A stretch of 64,000 bases of DNA from JACPVU01 sp964373255 (GCA_964373255.1 CAYJTG010000008.1:3071-67070); one strand, 5' to 3'; shown: positions 25,682 to 33,958, numbered from the stretch's first letter. The notes: generated by a model from the letters alone, not told the origin. Made by a program: numbers and translations.

Positions 25682-26653
25682 ATGTACCATAAATTTGCGA
25701 AGTTTCTGCCAGGCCGGATGAGAAGGGGTTGCAAGGATCTGCTTGTCTACTGCGGCATCGGCATTGACCCCGACAGGTTCCTGGGCTCGGTTATGCTGAT
25801 CGGCCTTGGCGTAGCGCTTGCCGTAGCCCTGAACCTTGCCACGCTGTTCGCCTACGGCACAGACACAGTGCTGTTTGCGTTTATTGTATCATTTCTAGCC
25901 TTCGAGATTGGCGTTTACATGTGGCTCGTCTTCAGGGCCGACGGAAAAGGGAGGTTTGTGGAAAATATACTGCCGGACGTCATGCTTCTTATGTCGATGA
26001 ATATACGCTCCGGCATGACAACGGACAGCGCGCTTCTAATGTCTGCCAAGCCTGAATTCGGGCCCTTTGAAAAGGAGCTCAACAAGGCCGGGAAGGAGGT
26101 CTTCGCAGGCAAGGAGATAAAGTACGCCCTGCTCGAGATGACCCAGCGGATAAAATCAAAGGTCTTTGAACGAACGGTCCGCCTGCTCATAGAGGGCATA
26201 GAGAGCGGCGGCGAGCTCTCAAACCTGCTGAAGCAGACGGCCGAGGAGCTCCAGGGGCTGAGGCTGATGAAGAACGAGGTGCACGCAAATGTCCTGATGT
26301 ATGCGATATTCATATTCTTCGCGGCGGGCATCGGCGCGCCGCTGCTTTTCGGCATATCCACGTATCTTGTGGGAACGATTAGCCAGCAGTTCACGGCGCT
26401 TCAGGTTGCAGACCTTGCGCAGCAGCCCGTATCTCTGGGCATTACCGTCGCCACTGACTTTCTTGTGACGTTCGCGATAATATCCCTGATAATAACGTCG
26501 GTATTCGCAGGCCTCATTATAGGCATCATAAAGAACGGCGAAGAGAAAACAGGAATAAAGTTTATACCCATACTGATGATTATCTCGCTTGCTGTATTCT
26601 TCATAGTCCGCATATTTGTCAGCACCGCATTCCCGATAACTCCGTTTTATTGA
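25682..26653 (+). CDS. Type IV pilus platform protein (FlaJ/TadC-like), second copy
   Basis: 323 residues. Membrane helices at about 38-60 and 65-85, a T2SSF core (VENILPDVMLLMSMNIRSGM, IESGGELSNLLKQTAEEL) and three to four C-terminal helices. Together with the preceding gene it gives two platform proteins for one ATPase, as in Tad systems with TadB and TadC. Last gene before a terminator-like hairpin. Confidence 0.88.
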   Translation: MYHKFAKFLPGRMRRGCKDLLVYCGIGIDPDRFLGSVMLIGLGVALAVALNLATLFAYGTDTVLFAFIVSFLAFEIGVYMWLVFRADGKGRFVENILPDVMLLMSMNIRSGMTTDSALLMSAKPEFGPFEKELNKAGKEVFAGKEIKYALLEMTQRIKSKVFERTVRLLIEGIESGGELSNLLKQTAEELQGLRLMKNEVHANVLMYAIFIFFAAGIGAPLLFGISTYLVGTISQQFTALQVADLAQQPVSLGITVATDFLVTFAIISLIITSVFAGLIIGIIKNGEEKTGIKFIPILMIISLAVFFIVRIFVSTAFPITPFY

Positions 26654-26690
26654 GCGGGTCGTTATCTGGAATGCGATAAAGCTCTACAAG

Positions 26691-26735
26691 AAAAGAAATC
26701 CACAAATGTCACAGGTTGCATAAAGGATTTCTTTT
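26691..26735 (+). terminator. Inverted repeat after the pilus motor operon
   Basis: AAAAGAAATCC (26691-26701) pairs with GGATTTCTTTT (26725-26735), an 11-bp perfect stem ending in T's, 38 bp after the last platform gene. Confidence 0.55.
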
Positions 26736-26766
26736 CGAATCTTTCAGAAGAATTCAAAAATAAAGA

Positions 26767-26819
26767 GGCTGGCGTGCATTAAGGCAAGACATCAGACGTT
26801 CTTTCGACTTACCTGTAAA
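26767..26819 (+). repeat. Dispersed repeat copy R2 (partner at 10042)
   Basis: GGCTGGCGTGCATTAAGGCAA and CGTTCTTTCGACTTACCTGT repeat the two outer blocks of R1, but about 43 bp of the middle and the first hairpin strand are missing. The remaining 168 bp up to the pilin stop hold nothing I can name. Confidence 0.6.
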
Positions 26820-26987
26820 ACCAGAAAAAAATCTTGACACGAAAAAGGCGTAAGGGTTCACGAAGCTGTCAGGAGTTGCTTTGTGACATGGAAGGTGTTG
26901 AGACTGAACGTCTTTGATACACTATTAAATATATTCACATCTATCTATTTTATTAATAAAAAATTTAGAATGAAAGAAAAACAAAAT

Positions 26988-27449
26988 TTACTGGATCTTG
27001 CCTGTGCATGCTCCGCGGTCTATCCTGCCAGGAATGCTTGGTGTGTCGTATGTTATCGCAACGCTGTACGAAAATGTGCTTCCTATGGATTTTCCGGATG
27101 TAAAGTCACGCGAGATTGTGAAGTTGTTGGTGCCTGATATTATTCCTGTTGGCGCGGTTATAACAACAGGGACAACTCCAAGATCTGTCCCGCCAGGCGT
27201 AGTTGATATTGCAAAGCCACCTAACGAAGTTATATCTTTATCACCATTTATCAGGCTCAGCAAAAAGTTTGTTGTTGTGACTTTCTGGTCCTGGAACGTG
27301 AAATACTGGAATCCTGTACAGCGCGATTGCGAATATGTTCCCGGGTTTAGGATACCCAACGCAAATAGCGCGGCTCCTACTACCACGATTACAAGCAGTG
27401 CCCAGCCATACGTCATTAAATATTCAAGGGCGCCTTGTCCTTTTTTCAC
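26988..27449 (-). CDS. Class III archaeal pilin, probable major subunit
   Basis: 153 residues from a GTG at 27449 that follows a perfect GGTGAT site by 3 nt. The N-terminus KKGQGALEYLMTYGWALLVI is the archetypal archaeal class III pilin signal; processing would expose the QGALEYL helix. The C-terminal domain has two Cys and N-x-S/T sites. It stands alone with its own promoter, as major pilins often do, next to the motor operon. Confidence 0.92.
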   Translation of the reverse strand: MKKGQGALEYLMTYGWALLVIVVVGAALFALGILNPGTYSQSRCTGFQYFTFQDQKVTTTNFLLSLINGDKDITSLGGFAISTTPGGTDLGVVPVVITAPTGIISGTNNFTISRDFTSGKSIGSTFSYSVAITYDTPSIPGRIDRGACTGKIQ

Positions 27450-27513
27450 GCAATCACCTAATTTATAGCTAAACAAGAAAAGAATCAGGTATTATATTTC
27501 TTGTTTGCTATAC

Positions 27514-27663
27514 ATGAAGCAAGTTATAATATCCAGATTATTTACTTGCTTCATAATATCATGTCCTCACCCACTATATATACTTGTCGAGACGACGGAG
27601 ATGAATTATCTGACACGACCCACCCTTTGCCTTTCTGCCCGTGAAAACCTTTAAAAGGTTTTC
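27514..27663. promoter_or_regulatory. Two inverted repeats in the divergent pilin/membrane-peptide region
   Basis: ATGAAGCAAGT (27514-27524) pairs with ACTTGCTTCAT (27544-27554), upstream of the major pilin on the minus strand. A second palindrome, GAAAACCTTT-A-AAAGGTTTTC, covers 27643-27663. A TATATATAC box lies between them near 27575. These are candidate operators for the strongly expressed pilin or for the rightward gene. Confidence 0.4.
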
Positions 27664-27765
27664 GGTTTAATATCACCATAAAGTAGTTACATATTTATGA
27701 TATTTGATCGTACAGAAAGGTATAAAAATGTCGTTTGTGTATAATGAAGAAAAAGAGGTTTTCAA

Positions 27766-27990
27766 ATGTTCGAATATTTTAGTAGAATGATAGAATGGGC
27801 AAAGAAAAATCCGAAGACAGCAGTAGGTCTAGGATTGACACTGGCTGCTGTTGGTGTCGGAGTAACGTACAAAATCAGAAACAGAAACACCGATGGTGGT
27901 AATTCTGGTGGTGCAGGAATTCCTCTAGACGCTTATCATGTTCCTAGAGGCAAATACGATCCACTACATGAAGATAGTTTTGGCGTTTAG
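27766..27990 (+). CDS. Small membrane protein, 74 residues
   Basis: Not recognised. An amphipathic start (MFEYFSRMIEWAKKNPKTAV), a Gly-rich hydrophobic helix (VGLGLTLAAVGVGVTY) and a hydrophilic Gly/Asn tail ending HEDSFGV. Preceded by AAAGAGGTTTTCAA as a plausible ribosome binding site. Monocistronic between the pilin and EF-1A. Confidence 0.6.
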   Translation: MFEYFSRMIEWAKKNPKTAVGLGLTLAAVGVGVTYKIRNRNTDGGNSGGAGIPLDAYHVPRGKYDPLHEDSFGV

Positions 27991-28072
27991 CGAATTTCTA
28001 AAGCTTAAAAAGATTTGTTCATAGTTAAAATGAAGTATATTGAAATAAAAAGATAGAATAATATTTGAAAAG

Positions 28073-28131
28073 AAGGTCTGGAAGAACCTTGTTTCTTAGG
28101 GGTTCTCCAAGACCTTTCTTTTTAAGAAAGG
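28073..28131 (+). promoter_or_regulatory. Structured leader of the EF-1A gene
   Basis: AAGGTCT (28073-28079) pairs with AGACCTT (28110-28116), enclosing GAACC/GGTTC. The CCTT of that stem can instead join CCTTTCTT (28113-28120), which pairs with AAGAAAGG (28124-28131) just before the start codon. The two stems exclude each other, so the leader could switch access to the ribosome. The block GGGGTTC-AAGACC recurs before adk and eS6. Confidence 0.55.
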
Positions 28132-28139
28132 GATTGGAA

Positions 28140-29405
28140 ATGGCAGAGAAAAAACCGCACCTGAATCTTGTAACAATTGGTCACGTCGACCACGGGAAGT
28201 CGACATTAGTAGGCCGGCTGCTCTACGACACCGGTGCTGTCCGCGATGAGCAGATGAGAAAGCTCAAAGAGCTTGCAAAAGAATTGAAGAAGGAGACGTT
28301 CGAGTTCGCGTTCATCATGGACAAGCTGAAGGAAGAGCGTGAAAGAGGCGTTACAATAGACATAATGCACCAGAGGTTTGATACTAATAAATATTACTTC
28401 ACGCTAATAGACGCGCCGGGTCACAGGGACTTTGTCAAGAACATGATCACAGGCACTTCACAGGCCGACGGCGCCATACTCGTCGTGTCGTGCAAGGACG
28501 GCATACAGGAACAAACAAAGGAGCACGCGTACCTGGCCAAAGTGCTGGGCGTAGGCCAGCTTGTTGTGGCTATAAACAAGATGGACGCTGTAAGCTACGG
28601 CGAGGCAAAATTCAAGGAAGTCAAGGAAACTGTGGAAAAGCTCCTGAAGGGCGTCGGCTACAAGACCGATGACATACCGTTCGTGCCGACGTCAGGATAC
28701 CTAGGCGACAACGTAGCAAAGAAATCGGAGAACATGCCATGGTACAAAGGGCCTGTGCTGATTGATGCTCTTGATCTTTTCAAGGTTCCTGACCAGCCGA
28801 TAGACAAGCCACTCCGTTTGCCAATCCAGGACGTCTACTCGATAACCGGCGTGGGAACAGTGCCAGTTGGAAGGATAGAGACGGGCATCATGAAAATCAA
28901 CGACAAGATTGTCTTTGTTCCATCGGGCGCGCAGGGCGAGGTAAAGTCAATAGAGATGCACCACGAGCAGATCCAGGAGGCAAGGCCTGGTGATAATGTT
29001 GGCTTCAATGTCCGTGGTGTAAACAAAACAGACATAAAGCGTGGCGACGTTTTGTGCCATCCAAATGATGCAGCAAAGCCTGTCAAAGAATTCACAGCAC
29101 AGATAATTGTTTTGAATCATCCTTCTGTTATAAGCAAGGGCTATACGCCTGTTTTCCACGTTCACACAGCACAGATAGCTTGCACGATAACCGGGATACC
29201 GAAGAAGCTCGACCCAAAGACCGGAGCAGTCGCGCAAGAGAACCCGGACTTCATAAAAACAGGCGACGCAGCAATCATAACGGTAAAGCCTTCAAAGCCT
29301 GTTGTCATCGAGAAGCAAAGCGAACTTCCGCAGCTCGCCAGATTTGCAATCAGGGACATGGGCCAGACTGTAGCTGCAGGCATTTGCATTGATGTTGTGC
29401 ACTAA
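28140..29405 (+). CDS. tuf: Translation elongation factor 1-alpha (aEF-1A)
   Basis: 421-residue GTPase that delivers aminoacyl-tRNA to the ribosome. Motifs: GHVDHGKS (13-20), DAPGHRDF (about 90), NKMD (about 146), then two beta-barrel domains. The start is the ATG at 28140 (MAEKKPHLNLVTIGHVDHGK); an in-frame TTG 75 bases earlier would translate the conserved leader and is rejected. Two bases after its stop a small gene begins that is interrupted by element B5. Confidence 0.98.
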   Translation: MAEKKPHLNLVTIGHVDHGKSTLVGRLLYDTGAVRDEQMRKLKELAKELKKETFEFAFIMDKLKEERERGVTIDIMHQRFDTNKYYFTLIDAPGHRDFVKNMITGTSQADGAILVVSCKDGIQEQTKEHAYLAKVLGVGQLVVAINKMDAVSYGEAKFKEVKETVEKLLKGVGYKTDDIPFVPTSGYLGDNVAKKSENMPWYKGPVLIDALDLFKVPDQPIDKPLRLPIQDVYSITGVGTVPVGRIETGIMKINDKIVFVPSGAQGEVKSIEMHHEQIQEARPGDNVGFNVRGVNKTDIKRGDVLCHPNDAAKPVKEFTAQIIVLNHPSVISKGYTPVFHVHTAQIACTITGIPKKLDPKTGAVAQENPDFIKTGDAAIITVKPSKPVVIEKQSELPQLARFAIRDMGQTVAAGICIDVVH

Positions 29406-29407
29406 CA

Positions 29408-29769
29408 ATGAAAACCGCGAACCCTGAAGATTTAACGATTTTGGAACTTAAAGAGAAAAAACTCCAAAAATTCGAAGTAATTTATGCTACGTTTGAAGGC
29501 GAAACAGAAGAACCCACAGAAACATTTTCTAAAATAGTATTAGTATCTCCGAAAGTGAGGTATACGCCTCTTGGCGTATACCTCGGTAGAGGATTACTGC
29601 CAACAGGCAGTAATCCAACTTTCGGAGATACTGAGTATATTCTGTTGGAGAAGGCGGTATCAAGCACTATGTTGAACAGAACTGCTCCGATAACTGGCCT
29701 GAATACAGTTTTAACTGGCAGTCAGACGGATCCTACGAGTCAGATGGAATAGACAAAACTAGACGTTGA
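29408..29769 (+). pseudogene. Small gene downstream of EF-1A, frameshifted by element B5
   Basis: It opens 2 bp after the EF-1A stop (MKTANPEDLTILELKEKKLQ). At codon 44 element B5 and its AGTAT duplication add 98 bp, which is not a multiple of three. Removing them restores an 87-residue frame that continues KIVYSVGEGGIKHYVEQ and ends at 29769 with a hydrophilic tail. With the insertion, translation passes through the element in another frame (VSPKVRYTPLGVYLGRG) and stops at 29752 after unrelated residues. The original protein is unrecognised. Either a disrupted gene or a new chimeric protein. Confidence 0.8.
29541..29633 (+). mobile_element. Family B palindromic element B5 (inside a coding sequence)
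   Basis: 93 bp, flanked by the 5-bp duplication AGTAT (29536-29540, 29634-29638). The sequence is identical to B4. It has no stop codon in the frame entered from upstream, so a 30-residue insert is encoded and the host frame is shifted. Confidence 0.96.
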
Positions 29770-29808
29770 TGCAATCGTTTTCTAAGAAACAGGTTTGCCT
29801 TTATCTGT

Positions 29809-30135
29809 TTAGTCTGTCAGTTCGATCTCGATGTTGATTTCTCTGGGAATTCTTATTCTTGTGATCTGTCTCAGGACACGGTCGTTTGCGCCGACGTCTA
29901 AAATTCTTTTGTGTATGCGCATCTCCCACGTCTCCCAGTTGCCCCCGCCGCCACCACGATGCATGCCGTCACCGCACGGCGTCTTCATGACAGGCACGCG
30001 CAGCTTCTTTGTCGGCAAAGGGATCGGGCCGGACACTGACGTGCCGAGCTTTTCAGCTATGTCCTTTATCTCTACGCACAGCTCGTCGAGCTGCCTGGGA
30101 TCCTTTCCCGTAAGTTTGATGCGCGCCGTGTTCAT
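29809..30135 (-). CDS. rps10: Ribosomal protein uS10
   Basis: 108 residues: NTARIKLTGKDPRQLDELCV, the GPIPLPTKKLRVPV loop and WEMRIHKRILDV are family hallmarks. It belongs to the 30S head and contacts uS3 and uS14. Archaeal genomes usually place it directly after EF-1A on the same strand; here it is convergent with EF-1A. The loop before WEMRIHKR contains GMHRGGGGGNWET, a poly-Gly insertion not usual for the family. Confidence 0.96.
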   Translation of the reverse strand: MNTARIKLTGKDPRQLDELCVEIKDIAEKLGTSVSGPIPLPTKKLRVPVMKTPCGDGMHRGGGGGNWETWEMRIHKRILDVGANDRVLRQITRIRIPREINIEIELTD

Positions 30136-30176
30136 AGCTTATAACATCGCATAGTAAGTATTAAAATCTTACCAAC

Positions 30177-30318
30177 CAACTTTCTTTAGAAAAGAAAGTT
30201 GATTAAGAAATGAATTTTTAGGTGTCTTGCAACTTTCTTTAGAAGAGAAAGTTGATTAAGAAATGAATTTTTAGGTGTCTTGCAACTTTCTTTAGAAGAG
30301 AAAGTTGATTAAGAAATG
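30177..30318 (+). repeat. 53-bp tandem repeat with hairpins, 2.7 copies
   Basis: Units at 30177-30229 and 30230-30282 and a partial one at 30283-30318. Each begins with AACTTTCTTT-AGAA(A/G)-GAAAGTT, a hairpin, followed by GATTAAGAAATGAATTTTTAGG. Units differ at one base in the loop. The array separates the uS10 promoter side from the adk leader. Its CTTTCTT strands could compete with the adk leader tract for pairing. Confidence 0.85.
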
Positions 30319-30326
30319 TCTTTTGT

Positions 30327-30401
30327 CCCTTTCTTTGGGGTTCATAAAGACCTTAGACAAACTGAAGCATCTTTGATGCTTCTATCTGTTTTAAGAAAGG
30401 G
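30327..30401 (+). promoter_or_regulatory. Structured leader of the adenylate kinase gene
   Basis: CCCTTTCTT (30327-30335) pairs with AAGAAAGGG (30393-30401), which lies 7 bases before the ATG. Inside are the shared GGGGTTC-AAAGACC block and a perfect hairpin GAAGCATC-TTT-GATGCTTC (30364-30382). Same elements as before EF-1A and eS6, in a different order. Confidence 0.5.
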
Positions 30402-30408
30402 ATTTATT

Positions 30409-31080
30409 ATGAAGCTGATATTCTTCGGGCCGCCTGGCTGCGGAAAGGGAACGTACGCATCAAGGGTCGGCTTACAGCTGGGCATACCGCAAATCTCCAC
30501 GGGCGACATGTTCCGCGCAGAAGTCGCCGAAGGCACAAGATTAGGCAAGCTTGCACACAGCTATATGAAAGACGGCAATCTTGTGCCAGACGATGTCACG
30601 ATAGATATGCTGAAAGAGAGAATAAAACAAAAAGACTGCAAGAATGGATTTATCCTTGACGGCTTCCCGCGCACGATAGAGCAGATGAAGGCGCTCGAAA
30701 AAATAACAAAGATTGATCTCGTCATAAACTTCAATCTTGCAGAAGAGATAATAATGGAGAAGGCTCTGGCAAGGCGGACGTGCGTAAAGTGCGGCGCTAT
30801 ATACAATGTTGCTGACATCAAGCGCGGCAAGATTCATATGCCGCCGCTCATGCCGAAGAAAGAAGGCGTCTGCGACAAATGCGGCTCTGCTGTCGTGCAA
30901 AGGCAGGATGATAATTATGAAACGATAAAAAGCAGGCAGGACATTTACTGGAAACAATCAGAGCCTCTTCTTGACCACTACAAAAATAAAAAGATGGTCA
31001 AGGATATCGACGTCATTGGCCCGCCTGATGTCGTGGTACCGATAATATTAGATGTAATAAAAAAGAATGTGAAGAAATAA
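30409..31080 (+). CDS. adk: Adenylate kinase, zinc-containing bacterial type
   Basis: 223 residues; interconverts ATP+AMP and 2 ADP. P-loop FFGPPGCGKGT at 4-14, NMP-binding STGDMFR, GFPRTIEQ, and a LID carrying a zinc finger (CVKCG ... CDKCG at about 125-165), as in Gram-positive enzymes rather than the archaeal AdkA type. The start is the ATG at 30409; an in-frame ATG 93 bases earlier lies in the structured leader. Placed between uS10 and IF2, so co-regulated with translation genes. Confidence 0.95.
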   Translation: MKLIFFGPPGCGKGTYASRVGLQLGIPQISTGDMFRAEVAEGTRLGKLAHSYMKDGNLVPDDVTIDMLKERIKQKDCKNGFILDGFPRTIEQMKALEKITKIDLVINFNLAEEIIMEKALARRTCVKCGAIYNVADIKRGKIHMPPLMPKKEGVCDKCGSAVVQRQDDNYETIKSRQDIYWKQSEPLLDHYKNKKMVKDIDVIGPPDVVVPIILDVIKKNVKK

Positions 31081-31262
31081 AAAAACTTCAGGAAATATGA
31101 TTTTTTCTTGAGCGTGACATACTCGCATCAAAAATGTGCATAAATTCATTTTTAAATATACCAGCGATACAAGTAGTGAGATCATAACCTACATTTTACT
31201 GCACGGGGGTTTTCGTAAAGCTATGAATTTTGGAGAAAGGGAAGAAAGCAATCGTATGTCTA

Positions 31263-31307
31263 AAGCAAGACTTACGACTGTCCTTACGTCTTGCTTATCT
31301 AAAGGTG
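31263..31307 (+). promoter_or_regulatory. Leader hairpin and ribosome binding site of IF2
   Basis: AAGCAAGAC (31263-31271) pairs with GTCTTGCTT (31288-31296). AAAGGTG (31301-31307), a strong ribosome binding site, follows and fixes the start at 31314. Purine-rich GAGAAAGGGAAGAAAG lies upstream near 31231. Confidence 0.5.
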
Positions 31308-31313
31308 TTTCTA

Positions 31314-33068
31314 ATGCTGCGCCAGCCGATAATCGTTGTTCTTGGTCATGTCGATTCTGGAAAAACGTCCCTTTTAGACTCCATAAGGCAGACAGCCATA
31401 GCGGCCAAGGAGGCAGGCGGCATAACACAGGCCATTGGAACAACTGAGATCCCTACAGATGTCATAAAAGATTTGTGCGGTCAGCTTCTAGTTCGTTTTA
31501 AATTTTCGATATCTGTTCCAGGACTTCTCTTTATCGACACGCCAGGCCACGAGGCGTTCACAACCCTGAGAAAAAGGGGCGGCTCGATTGCAGACCTTGC
31601 AATATTGGTTGTCGACATAAACGAAGGCGTCATGCCGCAGACAGAAGAGAGCCTGCAGATTCTCCGCGATACAAAAACACCTTTTGCCGTGGCTGTGAAC
31701 AAGATCGACCGTTTGCAGAACTGGTCTTCAGAAGAAAAGTGCTTCCTAGACAACTTTGAAAAGCAAAACGATGACGCAAAGGGGGGGCTAGAAAAAAAAT
31801 TTTACGAGATTGTAGAACAGATAAGCACCTTTGGCTATGAAGTGGAGAGATTTGACCGCATAACGGATTTCAGGAAGACTGTAGCGGGTGTTCCTCTATC
31901 GACAAAAACGGGCGAGGGCATTCCGGACCTGCTGGCAACACTGGTAGGGCTGGCCCAGAATTTTCTGAAGGACCAATTGATCAAGACAGACGAATCTGCC
32001 GGCGTGGTGCTTGAAGTCAAGAATATGACGGGCTTGGGGACTGTCATCGACTGCATAATTCACGACGGTACAGTACACAAGAATGACTTTCTTGTCGTCG
32101 GCGGGAAATCAAGGATGATAACAAAGATAAAGGCCCTTCTCATGCCTGAACAACTGCGGGATATAAGGACGGAAAAGAAATTCACGTCTGTTGACGAGTG
32201 CCGCGCAGCGTGCGGCGTAAGGATATCGGCAGCTGGCATGGACGAAGTACGGTCGGGCGTGATAATAAAATCCGCAAAAATATTTGAGGATGCAGAAAAG
32301 CTTTTGGAAGCGTTAGAGCACGAGATTGAAGAGGTAGAGATACACAAAGAAGCAGAGGGTCTCATACTTAAATCAGGCAACATAGGCGGGCTCGAGGCTT
32401 TGATAACGCTGTTCAAAAATCATCCGATAAAGGAGGCGTCCATCGGGCAGGTAACAAAACAGGATATAATGACCGCGGAAGCAAACAACGAGGATAAAAA
32501 CAAGATAATTATTGGATTCAATACAGAAGTGACCGACGACGCTGTTACGCTTGCGAAAGACAAGGAGATAAAAATAATAGAATCCGATGTCATCTATCGC
32601 TTGATCGAGCAGTACGAAAAATTTGTAGGGGAAAAATTAGAGGAACAAGAGAAAAAGGAAATTGGATCATTAAAAAGGCCGGCAAAACTAAAAATTATAC
32701 CAGGACTTGTATTCCGCGCGAGCAATCCTGCCATAGTCGGATGCGAGGTCATGGGCGGCGTAGTGAGGCCGGGCTCCAGGCTTTTCAAGTTCGACAAAGA
32801 ACTCCGGGAAGCTGGCGAAATCAAGCAGATCCAGTCGCAGGGCCAGAACGTAGAGGAAGCGAAGATAGGCGACAAGGTTGCTGTTTCTATTGCCGGGCCG
32901 ACGGTAGGCAGGCAGATAGACGAGGGTGACACGATTTACACTGATATCAGCAATGAAGAATACAAGAGGCTTATGGAAAATACGCAGTTTCTCACAGAGC
33001 ACGAAAAATCCGTGCTCGAGGAAATCTACAACATCAAGAAGAAGGTTGATCCGAGGTATGGATTATGA
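31314..33068 (+). CDS. infB: Translation initiation factor IF2 (aIF5B)
   Basis: 584-residue GTPase promoting subunit joining. The start MLRQPIIVVLGHVDSGKTSL is preceded by AAAGGTG. G1 GHVDSGKT (10-17), DTPGHEAF (about 80) and NKIDR (about 134) are present, followed by domain II, the alpha/beta domain III and the C-terminal domain IV. Length and the absence of a long N-terminal extension fit the archaeal form. A frame that starts 84 bases earlier translates the leader hairpin and is rejected. Confidence 0.97.
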   Translation: MLRQPIIVVLGHVDSGKTSLLDSIRQTAIAAKEAGGITQAIGTTEIPTDVIKDLCGQLLVRFKFSISVPGLLFIDTPGHEAFTTLRKRGGSIADLAILVVDINEGVMPQTEESLQILRDTKTPFAVAVNKIDRLQNWSSEEKCFLDNFEKQNDDAKGGLEKKFYEIVEQISTFGYEVERFDRITDFRKTVAGVPLSTKTGEGIPDLLATLVGLAQNFLKDQLIKTDESAGVVLEVKNMTGLGTVIDCIIHDGTVHKNDFLVVGGKSRMITKIKALLMPEQLRDIRTEKKFTSVDECRAACGVRISAAGMDEVRSGVIIKSAKIFEDAEKLLEALEHEIEEVEIHKEAEGLILKSGNIGGLEALITLFKNHPIKEASIGQVTKQDIMTAEANNEDKNKIIIGFNTEVTDDAVTLAKDKEIKIIESDVIYRLIEQYEKFVGEKLEEQEKKEIGSLKRPAKLKIIPGLVFRASNPAIVGCEVMGGVVRPGSRLFKFDKELREAGEIKQIQSQGQNVEEAKIGDKVAVSIAGPTVGRQIDEGDTIYTDISNEEYKRLMENTQFLTEHEKSVLEEIYNIKKKVDPRYGL

Positions 33069-33132
33069 CACAAAACTAAGGTTTAGAGATCTTGCCTTCG
33101 ACATTGACGGTATCCCCAAGCATGGCATGTAA
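33058..33132 (+). CDS. Possible 24-residue ORF overlapping the IF2 end
   Basis: ATG GAT TAT GAC begins inside the last codons of IF2 (11-bp overlap) and encodes MDYDTKLRFRDLAFDIDGIP plus four residues. The overlap would allow translational coupling. No relatives recognised and too short for coding statistics; it may be chance or the remnant of a longer gene. Confidence 0.25.
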   Translation: MDYDTKLRFRDLAFDIDGIPKHGM

Positions 33133-33175
33133 CGAATCTATTTGATAGCTGTTTGTACATAAATCGTAAATTTTT

Positions 33176-33880
33176 TTAAACGACTGCTTCTTTCTTCGGA
33201 GCTTCAACTTCCCCAACTATCTTAGGCTCATCGGCGGAACGAGACCCCAGCCTACCGTTCCCAGAATCGTCGGGGCGCCTGTTCGCATCGATGTCGAACC
33301 GACCGTGGCCGTCGATGTCAGGGTTGAAGTCACGACCAACGAACCGTTCGCTGTCGTAATTATCTAATCTGTAGAAAAATGAAACCTGTTCCTTTGGAAT
33401 GCCTCTTTTCTCTAATCTTTTCATTGCTTCTTTTTTGTCTGGAACCGTCTCGAATGGTATCAATGTTCCTTCATGGAACGGTATCCATATACCATTTTCT
33501 TTTATGAATGTATCATCATCCGTAGGAACATACCAGCCGCTCTTCGGTGCAAGAACTTTTATTTCCTTCTCAAACTCTGTGCCTGCATTTGCTATGTATC
33601 GCAAAGGCAGTCTTCCATAAGTAGTTTCCCCGCTATTTGCGGTTCTTGGAGCTACCTTGTCTTTGAATATCTCAGCGAACCATCCCTTATCTTTGTATCT
33701 CTGTTCGTCTGCCTTCTGAAATTCATTATTGAAATTATTGTGAGAATAAGCTAACCAACATTCAGCTCCGCTTGCCACAGCCTTGTCAAACAATATTTTG
33801 TAAGGAGAACCAAAATTGCTTATTTCCAGAGGTATATTTACCTCTCTTATATTTGTTTTTACCTTTATCAATTGTGACAT
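33176..33880 (-). CDS. Hypothetical protein, 234 residues
   Basis: Not recognised. Soluble, with many aromatic residues (ECWLAYSHNNFNNEF, SGWYVPTDDD, NGIWIPFHEG). The C-terminal 45 residues are low complexity and rich in Asp, Gly and Arg (DIDGHGRFDIDANRRPDDSG), which could be a calcium-type or simply disordered tail. It is convergent with IF2. No signal peptide. Confidence 0.65.
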   Translation of the reverse strand: MSQLIKVKTNIREVNIPLEISNFGSPYKILFDKAVASGAECWLAYSHNNFNNEFQKADEQRYKDKGWFAEIFKDKVAPRTANSGETTYGRLPLRYIANAGTEFEKEIKVLAPKSGWYVPTDDDTFIKENGIWIPFHEGTLIPFETVPDKKEAMKRLEKRGIPKEQVSFFYRLDNYDSERFVGRDFNPDIDGHGRFDIDANRRPDDSGNGRLGSRSADEPKIVGEVEAPKKEAVV

Positions 33881-33958
33881 GAAAAATCACTTAATAATTA
33901 TTTCAGAAAGCTTTAAATATCTATCGTTAATTGTCACTTTTTAGTGGTTCTTACATCC

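Noticed and set aside
26883..27468. Plus-strand frames across the major pilin
   Set aside because: The minus strand encodes a canonical class III pilin with a perfect ribosome binding site.
28065..28139. In-frame upstream extensions of EF-1A, adk, eS6 and IF2 as coding
   Set aside because: The extensions translate structured leaders, do not match the protein families, and good start codons with binding sites follow at the family N-termini.
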